Assembly (NCBI GenBank): GCA_963995505.1
Contig: OZ023197.1
Span: 5,860,121 to 5,924,120 of the forward strand
Direction: 5' to 3'
DNA length: 64,000 bases
From: Hypericum androsaemum
Lineage: Eukaryota > Streptophyta > Magnoliopsida > Malpighiales > Hypericaceae
Part shown: positions 34,375 through 47,454 of the stretch, in pieces
Numbering within the stretch: the first letter of the stretch is position 1
Layout: each line of letters starts with the position of its first letter
Notes under the pieces: generated by a model
What the model was told of the DNA's origin: nothing
The model's input: only the letters and a program-made list of their open reading frames with translations
The model's database searches: none
Translations under genes and position numbers: made by a program

Positions 34375-34830
34375 CTAGCCCCCGTGGATAAGTAAATTGG
34401 CTTGAAATCGCAATGATTTGGCCACTTCAAGAAGATGACGATGCTTGCGCTTGACAACCCCATTTGTTGAGGAGTGTAGACACAAGACATTTGCCACCTC
34501 AAAATATTCCCGCATAGTAATCAAACAAAATTTTGGGCCATTATCGATCTGAATGGTCTTGACTCCTTTGCCAAAATACTTTCCAACCATGCTGCAAAAC
34601 GCCTTTAAAAAAATGAGACACTTCAGATTTAAACTTCACGAGAAAGGTCCAAACACCTGTGCTAAAGTCATCAATGAATGTTAAGAAATAATGTGTTCCC
34701 ATAGTTGACGGATTCCGATGTGGACCCCAAATATCACGAGGTGGCGATCGAGGACGAACCAACCTCCGCCGTAGACCCGCCGTCGCCACCGTCCTTTGCC
34801 TTGCACCCGGAGGAGGATGATAGTGTCTTG
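34375..34830 (-). pseudogene. Ty1-copia integrase fragment, frameshifted
   Basis: Minus-strand frames read DIWGPHRNPSTMGTHYFLTF and IDDFSTGVWTFLVKFKSEV, then after a frameshift VGKYFGKGVKTIQIDNGPKF and TNGVVKRKHRHLLEVAKSLR. This is the core of a copia integrase, in which the first catalytic Asp falls in the D-WGP block, the second in the IDNGPKF block and the Glu near NGVVERKH; here NGVVKRKH has lost that Glu. The frameshift is at an A/T run near 34600-34610. No protease or reverse transcriptase part is seen. Confidence 0.85.
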
Positions 34831-35174
34831 TTTGATTGTTAGGTGATTTACAAAAGGAATAATGAGTTCTAATCCAGAGCATTCTAATATTATTATTTTC
34901 ATCTTTCAAAATTGATGTACCATTGTATTTTTTCCTTTGAAATTTGTGCGTCCCTGTGTTTTTGCATTTGAAATTCATGTGCTCTTGGGTTTTTTCTTTG
35001 ATAATTGATGTGCCATTGTGTTTTTGCCTTTAAAAACTAATGTGTCATTGATCTTGTGTGGTGTTGTTCAAGTACAACCAAACATAAAGAAATCGAGGCG
35101 GCAAGGGAGAGGAGGTGGTGCACGAGGTGAGGTGACTGGATTGAGTGTAGACTAAAGAAAATTTGTCACAGGTG

Positions 35175-35315
35175 GGGACTACACATGCAAACCAATATCA
35201 CTTTACACGCAAACCAATATTACTACACATGCAAACCAATATCATGACAAACCAATATCATTACACATGCAAACTAATATCCAATATCACTACACATACA
35301 AACTAATATTTCTTT
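35175..35315. repeat. Short tandem repeats, ACACATGCAAACCAATATC unit
   Basis: Six or so imperfect 20-26-bp units of ACACATGCAAACCAATATCA type lie upstream of the limit dextrinase gene, about 270 bases before its ATG. Confidence 0.8.
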
Positions 35316-35577
35316 AGTTCCAGTGAGTGAGGACTAGGCATTCGCCTCCGTGGAGGAGAGAGCAACGAAGAAGATGAGATAATTTTTTTAGTTATGATAT
35401 AAAAATTATTTCACACATACAATAGTAATAAAATATCAATAGAGAAAAAGTATAATAAAACCAAAAACTACATATTTTTATAAAATAAATATTTGCATCG
35501 TCTATTTTTGACCATAAACACGACATAATTTACTTTACACTTTCATTTTATGATTATCCCATATCGTGAACGCTGTG
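35316..35577 (+). other. Upstream region of the limit dextrinase gene
   Basis: Presumed promoter and 5' leader. AT-rich from 35380 to 35550, with several TATA-like stretches, so no single promoter can be chosen. The first ATG in frame is at 35578. Confidence 0.4.
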
Positions 35578-38500
35578 ATGTCTGTACTAAACGCTTCCCC
35601 ATTCCTTCCAACCACCGCCTCTCCATCTTCAACCCATCGAATTCTCCCCCCTCAACGACGCCGTCCCGACCCGCACCCGCACCCGCGCCATCTCCCCCAC
35701 CCTCACTTCCACCTATCTAACCCCTCCCGTACCGGACGACAAGTCATCCGCTCCTCCTCCTCTATGCCCCTTCACGTCTCAACTTCCTCTCCTCGCCAGG
35801 TAAGAACCTCATGAAATGCTTCTGTTTTGCTTGGACTTGGAATTTATTATGCAGTGACTTGTTGAAGGATGATGACTTGTTGAATTACTCGAGGGGATTC
35901 TGGGTCACCCGAGCCCTGATCGCGTGGAACCCCTCCCGTGGAGGCGAGGAGGAGGCTTCGTCCGCTTATTCGTACTACTTGTACGCGAGCAATGCCGCCT
36001 CTTTGACGCTCGGCGTGGAGGACGGGGTGGTCTCCGGTTACGACGTGCGAATCGAGCTGCTGGAGCACAATGCAGGGCTCCCTGAAACTGTAAAGACTAC
36101 TTCTCGGGATAACTCGAGCTTGGTTGTTGTAAATTATCCCGGATTTTGTTATTGATTGGATTTTGGTGCGCCAGGTGGTCGAGAAGTTCCCTCACATTCG
36201 TGGTTACCGAGCTTTCGAAGTGCCTCTGACTGCGAATGCCGAGTCTCTCCTGAAATGCCAGCTGATGGTTGCATCATTTGGGCGTAAGTAACGGTTGCTA
36301 CAGAATGCCCGACCCTTTTCTAGAATTGTGCGATACTGCACTATCCGACTCCCTTTCTTTGTGCAGCAGACGGGAAATGCAAGGATGCCACTGGATTACA
36401 GTTACCTGGAATTCTAGATGAGCTATTCTCTTATGATGGACCCCTTGGTGCACATTACTCAATAGATGCTGTTTCGCTCTACCTTTGGGCCCCGACCGCT
36501 CAAGTATACTCAGTTGTCTTTTCTTTGATCAAATTCATCCTTTTCATAGTGCTCTCTTGATCGTCGTTGTATCTCTGTAGGCAGTGCGTGCTTGCATTTA
36601 TAAGGATCCATACAGCAGCGATCCCTTTGAGATTGTCTCGCTACAAGAGTCTGATGGAGTTTGGAGAACCACGGGACAGAGAGATTGGAAAGGCTGCTAT
36701 TATGCATATGAAATTTATGTTTACCATCCTAGCACCTTAACTGTTGAGAAATGCTATGCAATTGACCCCTATGCCCGAAGGTATGCTAGTTCTCTCAGTT
36801 TAGCAACATTTCACTGAAGTAGTTAAGTTTGATTTTGTACTCCTAGCTAAAAAGCTTATAGACAACAAATCTCGTCCTGTAAACTTGGATTTTTCTAATC
36901 TTTACATCCTCCTTTGTCAGAACAGTCTTTCATCAGATTGCCGAAGGACTTTGTTAGTGAATCTTCATGAAGATTCCCTAAAATCTGCTGGATGGGATAA
37001 ATTAGCTGATGAAAAGCCAACCCTACATTCATTCACTGACATAAGTATCTATGAGTTGCATATAAGGGATTTCAGGTGGAAATTCTGTCCGTTTAATCTA
37101 TTTTTTTTGTCAGAAGAGTCTTTAAATGAATTAATTGTTCAACTTGATCTCTTTATTTTTCTGTCTCTAGGTGCATGCAAATTCCTTGAAGTAGTATGTT
37201 TCCCCTAACTTTATTGCTGCAATGTCAGTGCCAATGATCAGACTGTGCATCCTGACTTTCGAGGCGGTTATCTGGCTTTCACTTTGGAGGTGTACTATGA
37301 ATCCTATCTTATGTGATATTTTTGCAATGTTTAAGACTGAAGCTCCTCTAGTAATGATTTAGACAATCCTCTTGCTATCTTTTCTTCCAACTTTGATCGA
37401 TGGTGATTCTCATTAGTGATCTATGCTTAGCACATTTGTGAAGGATTACTCACCATTAACTCGAAATAACTTGCACATTGACATGGTATGATGCTTATAA
37501 TAATCAATTTTCATTACAGGACTCAGCGGGCATGCTTCATCTGAAAAAGTTGTCGAGAGCTGGAATCACTCATGTGCATCTGCTGCCTACCTTCCAATTT
37601 GCTGGTGTTGATGATGTCAAAAAGAATTGGAAGGATGTAGGTAAATACGTTTTCCTACTTCAAAATTTACTCTTAATCCAGGCTTTCCTCTGTAACTATT
37701 TTCATTTATCAAAACTTGGTAACCAACAATCTTAGTTCATTAACAGTCAACTCTCATCTTACTTATAGTTACTTGTTTAGGTGCTCTGGACAAATATTTG
37801 CTTGTTGATTTTTCTGTCAGTCAATGTGGTCCGATTCCTTTGGTGGGGATTCCCCAAGTTCAAACCTTCAATTCTCTGACTTTCTTTTTGGTGTTCGTGA
37901 TGCAACCTTTGAAAAATGTACTCTCTATCTGGACATTCATTACTGCAAATAGGATAGTTTATTCTATCCTCGCTTGACGAATACGACAACAAGTTGCACT
38001 GTCTACCATTTCATGGTTATTTATATGGCAACAAGACTATTGCAGAAAGCAAGATGCTGGAAGGTTTTCCCCCAGATTCACCTAAACAACAAGCTCTTAT
38101 CACAGAAATTCAAGATGACGATGCATACAATTGGGGGTATGTTTCGTGTCCCTTACCTGACAGTTTTATCTAGTTCTAAGAAGCCTATATGCATATTACT
38201 TCCATTTTTTATCTCCATAGGTATAACCCTGTTCTTTGGGGTGTCCCTAAAGGAAGCTACGCTAGCAATCCCGATGGTTCCTCCCGTATTATTGAGTTCA
38301 GAAAAATGGTTCAGGTCAACATCTATATTTTGTTACCTTTTCTGGGTTTAATTGCTTTACATCTTGTTACTTAATCTTATTCCATGAAAATGCTTAGAGA
38401 TCTGGTTCTTTCTTTTGATTAATTATTCTTGAAGATACTGTCATGAAGTTCTTACTGGCCATTCCTTACCATGGTAGGTGCTCAATCGAAATGGGTATCG

Positions 38501-41500
38501 TGTTGTCATGGATGTTGTCTACAATCATCTGCATGGAAGTGGACCACATGATGTGAATTCTGTTCTTGACAAGGTGAGCTTTAACTTAATTCATGTCTAC
38601 ATGAACTTTCTGCATTTCAAATGTTACTTTAAATTGGGTGGGTGTTCATATATAGAAACAAACAGCCAGCTCCTTTTCTATACCACGAGGAACTCGATTT
38701 GGCATGTGTGGACATGCTTGATGGGCTACTTCAATTTGCTTCATTGCTGTCGGAACCTGCTTTCATATGCCCTTTTGTCTTGCATTTCTCGTGACTCGGA
38801 AAATTGAGTCCAAGTTCCTAATAATGCTTCCGACCTGAGCTCTCAAATTGATGAATTTTCTAGCATGTTGGCCAGAATGTAAAATAATTTTATGTTTTCT
38901 GATCTTAGGCGATCTCTTATAGATTGTTCCAGGTTATTATTTGAGAAGGAACACTGATGGTGTTATCGAGAACAGCACATGTGTGAACAACACAGCCAGT
39001 GAACATTATATGGTCGAGCGCTTAATTATTGACGATCTCTTAAATTGGGCAGCCAATTATAAGGTCATTCTCTTTCCTAAACTTGCGTGTCAGTTCTGTG
39101 ATGGAATTACATGACCTCTGAAGGCTAGTCATTAGTGGTAGTAAATATGCTTCTGAATTCATCATTGCCTCAACTTCTAAGAAGGCTAATCGTTAGTGGC
39201 AGGATTTTTTTCCCTCATCCTTTCGGCTTTAGTCTGCATTTCGAGAATTTAGAAAATTTATCGGTTTCCTTTTTCAGGTGGATGGGTTCCGCTTTGACCT
39301 GATGGGCCACATAATGAAAGCAACGATGGTAAGAGATTTTACTTGATTGTTTGTTATTGGATTTTAGTGTGTTGATGAAAAACTTACTTTACACTTCTCT
39401 AGGTTTATTATAAAGTTCTTTCACTTTGGTGGCTGCTTGCCCGGCCAGCAACTAGTAATATTCTTACAATTAAGTAATATTCTTACACTTAACTCAGTCG
39501 TATGACTGGCCTAGCCAGTAGAAGATTAGTGTTTTTTTTATCTCAAAATCAGAATTGATAAGAAACTTGGGTTGGCAGAAGCAGTTATACAGCTTGATCC
39601 ACGTTAGTGATGCCAATTTCGCAAATCTATGATCGATTTTTTTTCCTTTGCTTATAGGTAAAAGCAAGAGATGCGCTCCGAAGCTTAACAATTGAAAATG
39701 ATGGAGTAGATGGATCAAAAATATATTTGTGAGTTCTGGGTTACAAAGTGGTTTTTTTTGTAATGAATTATTCCGAGTTTGAGTTTCTTTTGATTTTCCC
39801 TGTGCAAAGTCTTTTTTTTTTTAAGATCTTCTGGTGCTGCTGTCTTGCTTTCTAGTCTATCTAGGTTGCTTTCCTATCCTCTAAATGTTGTAGTTGTAAT
39901 GCTACATGTCCAGATATGGTGAAGGTTGGGATTTTGGCGAAGTTGCTAATAATGGACGGGGGATTAATGCCTCACAGTTCAATCTCTGTGGGACTGGAAT
40001 TGGGTGGTGAGATTATAACTGCTGTGTTTATACATCACCTGTTATTAGATACCCTGATCTCTGTGGGTTTTGGCGACTTCCTCCTACAGTTTTAATGATC
40101 GTATAAGGGATGCTATGCTTGGTGGGTCGCCTTTTGGCCATCCCCTTCAGCAAGGATTTGTTACTGGTCTAATGTTACAGGTATCTTTCTACTTTCAAGG
40201 TGTAAAGTACCTCTCATGTTAATGCAACCACTGTATTCCAAAGGGTACCTGCTAAAGACACGGAGAATTAATTTTTGGGACTACATTTGATATGTTTCAT
40301 ACTTAAATTAATGCCTACATACCCAATCTTTCCTTTTTATTTCATTTCTCACTGTCACCCTTGCTTTCCTATAAATTTTAGTCTGTGCGCTTTTTAATTT
40401 GTTTGACTTTTCACTATCTTGCTCCAAGAAGTTACCTCTTGTGAACAAATTAAAGATTATTGAAATAATAACAACTTGATAATGGCAACTACATACAGAA
40501 AGCAGGGCCCGCTATCTTTTCTATGCCCCTTTCTCTTATTAGCAGGTCTAATTTGGGTTGCAATTTGTTGTGGTAATTTGCCCATTGTATCTTGAATCTG
40601 TAGAAATGCATGTCTCTATACTGATCCTTTTGAGTATCTTTTAGAAAACTGTATTAGTTCTACACTTTGGGTTATTGCTTATAAATTTGTTGAGCTAAGG
40701 CTTGCCTTCTGTGGGAAAGAGAGATGTCTATGTGTCGTCAATGGAGCAGTTTTACAAGTCCAATGACTTATTTTGAAGGATTACAAATGCAACGACTTGA
40801 AGGATGTCTCTTGTATGGATAACCTTGTTTGCTTTCTGTTATTTGAGAATTTATTTTTATTACGAATTTCTCATTTTGTTTTGTAGCCAAATGGTCATGA
40901 TCACGGTGGAAAGGATGCTGAAGCACTCATGCTCAGCTCAGCAAAGGATCATATTCAGGTTAGATTAAGTTCTCTTTGATTACGAAATCAGGTCTTTTGG
41001 GAAAAAGTTGAACATTATGGTAAATTGATCTAGTATTATTATCTGTCTCGCACTTAACCCTAAAGAAGAATATCATGTAGGCCTGTGCTCCAAGTAATTG
41101 ACAATCTGGATTAGATAATTTCAGATTCTATATGTTTGTTTTTAAGTTGCATGCTGTTTCGGGGGTATAGACTCATTCCAGACACTTGCACCAGTTTTCC
41201 CTGCAACATAATTTCATTTGGTTTGTGGAAAACCACACTTCCCTTTTTCTTTTTGCTGAAGCACTCATGCTCAGCTCAGCAAAGGATCATATTCAGGTTA
41301 GATTAAGTTCTCTTTGATTACGAAATCAGGTCTTTTGGGAAAAAGTTGAACATTATGGTAAATTGATCTAGTATTATTATCTGTCTCGCACTTAACCCTA
41401 AAGAAGAATATCATGTAGGCCTGTGCTCCAAGTAATTGACAATCTGGATTAGATAATTTCAGATTCTATATGTTTGTTTTTAAGTTGCATGCTGTTTCGG

Positions 41501-44500
41501 GGGTATAGACTCATTCCAGACACTTGCACCAGTTTTCCCTGCAACATAATTTCATTTGGTTTGTGGAAAACCACACTTCCCTTTTTCTTTTCAATAGGTT
41601 TCCTTCATCACTTGAATTGTAATATGGTCTACTCTTTGCCTTACTGCTGATTGATGTCACGTTGAAATTCCAGGTTGGAATGGCTGCAAATTTGAGGGAC
41701 TTTGTATTAACCAATAGTGAAGGGAAATCGGTACGAGTCTCTGCTTCAATTGTGTCACCTAATTTTCATACCTAATCTTCAGGGTCTGATAGTTAGTGGC
41801 TTAGAAAAAGTTTAAGTTTGCCAATCAGGAAAAAGTAGGAAACCATGAGATGAAAAAGGTAAAGAAGAAGGTTTTTAGAGCTGACAAACTAAAAGTGGAC
41901 TTTAATCAAATTAAAGGATGAGATGTTATTATAGGAATTGGTCCTGTCTTCAACTCGGTTTCTTGTCCCTTTTCCACTATAATTGGTGGCACCCCTATCA
42001 TAAAAGTCGGCGTGCATTTCTTGGCCATTTTGTTTGTCACCTAAAATATTTTATCTGTGCAAAGATTTTGGATATACATGACGATGAATGCTTCTGATGT
42101 CCGAGCATAACTTTCAGGTGAAGGGGTCAGAAGTTTTTACTTATGGTGGTGCTTCGGTTGCATGTGCCTCACAACCAGCTGAAACGGTATTACATTTACA
42201 GTGCCCAAATGTTCCCCCTGCTTTTCTCGATTAATCAAGTGCATCATTGTTTGCTTTAGAGTATTGGACAAATCCTGAGATCCTATATTCGGCTCCTAGG
42301 GAGTTGGCATTTCTTTTGGGGAGTGAGGGTTGGGGACTGGGATGAAGAGAGGATAAACCCTGTGGCAAATACATTGGCAATGATGCTGCTAACATTGTTT
42401 TAAGTTGGACAGAAGCAAACTGTTGCAGTCTGGACCTGTTTTAATGTGCTTTTCTTGAAATCCTCAAATCCTTGGGTTTTGTGTTCTCTGGAAAGATGCC
42501 CATGGTCATTCCTGAGATTTTTCGTTTGAACGCTCATATATATGAAATTTCCCTGGGAATTGTTACCCATTTTTGCGTATGGTTTACTTTCCTTTTTTAA
42601 TATTTTATTCTACAAGTATATTATCATTTTCCCCAACGTGTAGATGTCCATGGTTATAAATCATTATGAAGGAAGCAACAGATGCAAAGTTTTTTTCCTC
42701 ATTGTCATATGCTTCAAGTTAGAACATGTAGACATCTCTCCTTAAAACTTTGATTTGACCTTTTCTATCTTTCCTTCTTCTTACTGTGTGTGCAGATAAA
42801 TTATGTGTCTGCACATGACAATGAGACCCTTTTCGACGTAGTGAGCATGAAGGTTTGTGCCACATATGCCCTGGTTCATTCTATATAAACAGAAATGGGG
42901 CACAACAAGTTACTCAAGCTCTTGTATGTATCCATTGTTGGCCAAAAGGCCTCCCATAACCTAGCTACTTTGTTCTAGACTCCTATAGGGATGTCTGTAG
43001 GTGAGAGATGCAGATTGAATCATTTGGCCACAAGCATGATAGCACTATCGCAGGTGAAATCCGTTTAATATGCAAGTCTTTGTTTATTATGAACTATTAC
43101 TTTATATATTTAATTTTTATATCTGCATTAGATCTATGTCTTAGGATTCAACGATTTCCGATTTCAACTCCTCCAATGATAAAAGCTGTGATCTAGCTAA
43201 TATCTTCATAATGATTCTTGAAAATAGCTCTTCTATAGCAATAGATTAATACCTCACACGTTTGGCAAAGTGTTGAAGATTTATAGTGGATACGTTTGTT
43301 TTAGGCTACAAGCTGCAGTTGGACAATGTTTAGATATAATTACAATTGCCTTGACCTCGGTCAACCTCTCATATATTCTAGTAGTAGTAGCATCGAAAAA
43401 AGATTTGGAGATGATGGTTTTTTTTAATTCAGGATAAACTGGAAAATAATGTAGCATGATAGAGAGTGCCATGATGTTCATGTCTAGGTGTTTGTTTCCC
43501 TATTAGCTCTTTTTTCTTTGTTCAGGGTATACCATTTTTCCATGCTGGTGATGAGATGTTGCGGTCGAAGTCAATGGACCGTGACTCATATAACTCTGGA
43601 GATTGGTTCAACAGGTATTCTATGGGTCATTATTTCAATTTACAAAAGGTTCTTTGAATCAGAGCAATCGTTCTAAGCTTGGGGTTTGTAAAATTTTGCT
43701 GCTATCAGATCCTTAGGTTTCCTCTTTTTGTTATCCTACTTGCTCATTGCAATTCAATTCCTTGTTATTTCGTGCATTTTTTTCAGGTTAGATTTTAGTT
43801 ACAAATCTAACAACTGGGGCATCGGTCTTCCTCCGGAGGGAAAAAATCAGAAGCACTGGCCCCTGTAAGATTTTGGTTTCCTATTATCTTATTAAGTAAT
43901 TTATTTCTGTCTATGCAATATTAGATATTGCTTTTGAATCTGATACTATTAGCTATTATTTTTTCAGCTTAAATGATCTGAAACAACTTTCTCTCCATAA
44001 TTTGGAAATCTGAATTCTTTCCTCAGAATAAAACCAAGATTGGCAGATCCATCCTTCAAGCCGAAAAAAGATCATATCTTGACTGCCGTACGAAACTTTG
44101 TAGATGTTTTACAGATTCGTTATTCTTCGCCACTGTTTCGTCTGACAACAGCCAATGCCATTCAGGTATGCACTGCTATTTATAGCCCGTTCTTACAAAG
44201 TGCACTCTGAAACAGGCACATACAAACACACACCATGATCTCTTCTAGTTCCTTGTCTGCAAAATGCAAATATTTTATAGTTGCCTTCAATTAGAAAAGT
44301 CTTCAAAGTTGATGCTTCAATCAAAATTTGGTGCCCCAATCAAAGTCACTGGCGATGAATTGATCAAACAATCTTCATTCACCGAAATAATTAAAGCCCT
44401 TGATATTTTCAAAGTGACCCATTATTTAATAATATATGATATATTAGTTCACTCCATGCTTACGACTTTGAAGTGTCATTATTGTCATAATGTGGTTCCT

Positions 44501-45619
44501 ACTGCTTTAATTTGTGTTCAAGTTACTTGTTTTGCTCCCTCAAATTCCATTTGTTAAAGGCTACTGCTGGCTTGAAGAATATTTCTTAGTTGTTTGTTCC
44601 GCTTGGCTTGTGAGAACATGAGCTATATTTGCAGATGGTGTGATGAAAAGTTTATGACCAGTTGGGTTAGTGGTGTATGATGAGTCACCTTGGTCATCGT
44701 AGAGTAGATCCAGTTAATTGACCAGCTAACGAATGGGCAAGTTGTCTTGTAGGTCAAATCTCAGGGTATGAAACGTGCCATTCCTAGATTCATGAGACCA
44801 ATGCTCTTCGGAACAGAGTGAAAATTTTGATAAGAGAGATCAGTAGGATAGTCGTAACTGCTAGGCACTATGCCACTGCTCCTGATCATGTGTATCTGAT
44901 GAGCCAAGGGTTTTAGTGTCTGGCTCTGCCTGAAAGGTTACATGGTCTTGAATGACAAAGAAATTACACTTGCAAGTTGCTATTGACGTTGCCATCTTTT
45001 TTCCTCTCTCTCACACGCGCGCGCACACGGTGGGATTGTGCTGATAAAATGGAATGCAGGAGAGGGTTCGGTTCCATAACACTGGCCCATCATGGGTCCC
45101 AGGTGTTATAGTGATGAGCATTGAAGATGGTCATGAAGGTCGTCCAGGGTTGTCTCAATTGGATCAAGTGTAGGTCAATTTACTTCACTTCTTTTGCTTG
45201 TAATGCTAATTATGTTAATGACAGCTGACTGTGTGGCAGCTACTCTTATATTGTGGTTATCTTCAACTCCGCTCCAACTGAGGTGTCTTTCACCAGTCCT
45301 GCAATTCGTGGTCGTAGATTTCAGTTGCATCCTGTACAGGTAATCATCAACTATTCATCTTCATCTATTATTCAACTTGAGAATGACAAGATACTTGAGA
45401 AATGGGTCTAGGATTGTTATAGAAGCATTCGCCCGCCTTTCCACTAAGGACTCCCGAGAAACACAAGCTCACTTGTTTCTCTCTCCTTGTGAGAATGTCG
45501 TGCAGCTTATGTCAGCTGACGAAGTTGTGAAGAACTCGTCGTATGAAGCTTCCGCAGGGTGCTTTGTTGTGCCCCGTATGACGACATCGGTGTTCGTAGA
45601 GCATCGCGTAAACCCGTGA
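35578..45619 (+). CDS. LDA (PU1): Limit dextrinase (pullulanase-type starch debranching enzyme), plastid
   Basis: Hydrolyses alpha-1,6 branch points of starch in plastids (GH13). Inferred exons: 35578-35799, 35868-36089, 36175-36283, 36367-36503, 36581-36780, 36926-37075, 37229-37289, 37520-37640, 38046-38136, 38221-38314, 38478-38573, 38923-39063, 39278-39328, 39658-39728, 39914-40006, 40090-40180, 40887-40958, 41674-41730, 42118-42186, 42796-42852, 42979-43053, 43526-43614, 43787-43864, 44027-44165, 45060-45169, 45240-45339, 45506-45619. The total is 2,910 bases, 969 residues, close to the Arabidopsis enzyme. Residues 1-65 or so are a Ser/Arg/Pro-rich transit peptide. Motifs: YNWGYNP (435-441), DVVYNH (481-486), DGFRFD with nucleophile D555, GEG with acid/base E592, and HDN with D724. 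Exon 2 could instead start elsewhere; AAG|GAT was chosen because it keeps frame. Exon 4 has tandem CAGCAG acceptors. Confidence 0.95.
40916..41591 (+). repeat. Exact 338-bp tandem duplication inside the limit dextrinase gene
   Basis: Copy one is 40916-41253 and copy two 41254-41591; I found no difference between them. The unit starts inside exon 17 (TGCTGAAGCACTCATG) and ends in a CCCTTTTTCTTTT tract of the following intron. The last 43 bases of exon 17 and its donor are therefore present twice. The second copy has a polypyrimidine run before CTGAAG, but splicing it in would add 35 bases and break frame. Confidence 0.95.
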
Positions 45620-46034
45620 CCATGAAGGAAGGTGATTTGAGTATATATGCATTCAGGAGATGATTTTCCAGAACGGAGGCAAGTGAGCTAGTGGCAGGGT
45701 CTATCTGTCTTTGTAATAGAGGTTAATGACCTTGCAATCTATACAATACACGCATATAAATATCCTATTCCAGCTGGGGTTTGAACTACCATGTCCTAAG
45801 AAAATAATGTTCAACAGTTTGTATTCTATATTTTATGAGATCGAAAACAAATGAACTTGACATGAAAAAATCGCAATTTCCATACTAAAAATGACTCAAA
45901 ACACAAAACCCAGCTACAATTTTACCCAATTTGGTTCCTAGCATTTTTTTAATCAAAGTTTGCTCTCCAATACCAGTCCAACGCATGTTGAGATGACGAG
46001 TATTAGAATTATGTTTATGCATGTTGATTGGGAG
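45620..46034. other. 3' flank of the limit dextrinase gene
   Basis: Presumed 3' UTR for the first 100-200 bases, then intergenic DNA. No other gene is seen. Confidence 0.5.
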
Positions 46035-46416
46035 CATTCGTTTATAAAAAATGGTTCGACCGGTCGGACCATGAATCACCCATGAAAGCGGGTCATTTTC
46101 AGGGTTTATATAGCCTCCGGTTGAACCGTCTAAAATCTGGTCAGATTGGGCAGTTCGCACTAGTTTTTTACTCGGCCCGTTCGGTCTGACCGGATTTTAT
46201 CTAAATCAGCAAAAATTAAAATAAAAAAGTCGTATCATATGCTCGATTTTTCCATATCAACAAAGAAAAATGAACTTTATATGTTATAAATTGGTTGATA
46301 TTTATAAAATATGAATTTTGAAACCTATATTTTTACTATTTGGTCTATACATTAATCAAATAATAGTAAAAAAATATTAAATTCGGATTGTACCAAAATC
46401 CGTATTTTAAAACTAT
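46035..46416. mobile_element. Second copy of the 9-bp-TSD TIR element
   Basis: A 382-bp non-coding element flanked by the perfect direct repeat GATTGGGAG (46026-46034 and 46417-46425). It ends TATTTTAAAACTAT, as does the element at 17574, and carries GGTCGGACC and GGTCTGACCGG motifs. The interior (AAAGTCGTATCATATGCTCG, then AACAAAGAAAAATGAAC) matches the reverse complement of the 17574 copy, so the two inserted in opposite orientation. Confidence 0.85.
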
Positions 46417-46648
46417 GATTGGGAGTTAGTCTTCTATGCAAATGGTAAATAGGATTCAGCAAAATTTAAAATTTGGTAATCGGTAATTTGGGATCAGTAA
46501 ATGAGTATTTTTGAATTAAATTTGTACCAAAATCCGTATTTTAAAAAATTGAGAGTTAGTCTTCTATGCAAATGTAAATAGGATTCAATAAAATTTAAAA
46601 TTTGGTAATCGATAATTTGGGATCAGTAAATGAGTATTTTTTATTGGC
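46390..46648. repeat. 134-bp imperfect tandem duplication at the element's end
   Basis: The block starting GTACCAAAATCCGTATTTTA occurs at 46390 and again at 46524. It includes the last bases of the TIR element, one copy of its target duplication and downstream DNA (AGTTAGTCTTCTATGCAAAT). Copies differ by substitutions and small gaps, so the duplication followed the insertion. Confidence 0.85.
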
Positions 46649-46745
46649 ATAGATTTTTTATTGAGAAATTTGGTAAATATTAGTATTCTGTAAATTTCAG
46701 TAAGTACTAATATTTTACTGAAATTCAGAATTTTAATTTCACGGA

Positions 46746-46747
<2 letters not shown>

Positions 46748-46793
<46 letters not shown>
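46748..46793. repeat. (TA)n microsatellite
   Basis: An uninterrupted TA run of more than 20 units between AT-rich flanks. Confidence 0.95.
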
Positions 46794-46796
<3 letters not shown>

Positions 46797-46874
46797 GAAA
46801 AACCTACATCTCATTTCTTAACAACAACACACAACCCTTACCCACCTCACTAATAGTCAAAAGTATGACAAAAA

Positions 46875-47454
46875 TTAGGAATGGCAATGGGCAGGATCCA
46901 GGTAGGATTCGTAGGGCTGAGATCCTTATTCTCTTTTTGAAAGGTGGACCGAGATTCTTACCCTTATCTTCTTTAAAAATAAAGATTTGGACATGATCCT
47001 AGTCCTGAAATACCGGATAGGATCAGGGCGGCCCGCAGATCTGTGTTATTTAAAAATTATGTTATTTTTAAAAATTTAAACTCTCTTTTAATTGTTCTCA
47101 TATAGCAAAGGGCACTAAAAATGTGAACGCAATTAATTCATTCGCTAAAATAAATTATTATAAAGAAACCAAAGAATTAAATATGAAAAAATTGAAGTTG
47201 AGTATGTTGTGATTGAGAATTTGGTGTTATGTTTAGTAATTAATACACTTGTATATTATAGTAATATTATTTAAAAAAGTTTGGGTACGATAAGAACATG
47301 ATCATATAGATCCATATCCATACCCTTATCCTTTTAAAATATAAGAATCCGAATAGAATTCGGATCTAGACCTGGTCAAAGTCAATAGGTCTTGCACTAT
47401 TCGGATCTGAATCCGAATAAATTCTCAAAATAAGAGTCTCATTGCAATCCCTAA
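46875..47454. mobile_element. Putative small hAT-like TIR element
   Basis: A 580-bp AT-rich segment whose ends are inverted: TTAGGAATGGCAATGGGCAG at the left and TCTCATTGCAATCCCTAA at the right. Flanks carry ACAAAAA and ACAAAAT, a possible 7-8-bp target duplication. Subterminal GGATCC/GGATC words and no coding capacity are seen. The superfamily is inferred from ends and duplication length only. Confidence 0.5.

Noticed and set aside
41254..41296. Second copy of exon 17 end as a real exon
   Set aside because: Its inclusion would shift the frame. The join 40958 to 41674 keeps the conserved protein, so the duplicate is treated as intronic.
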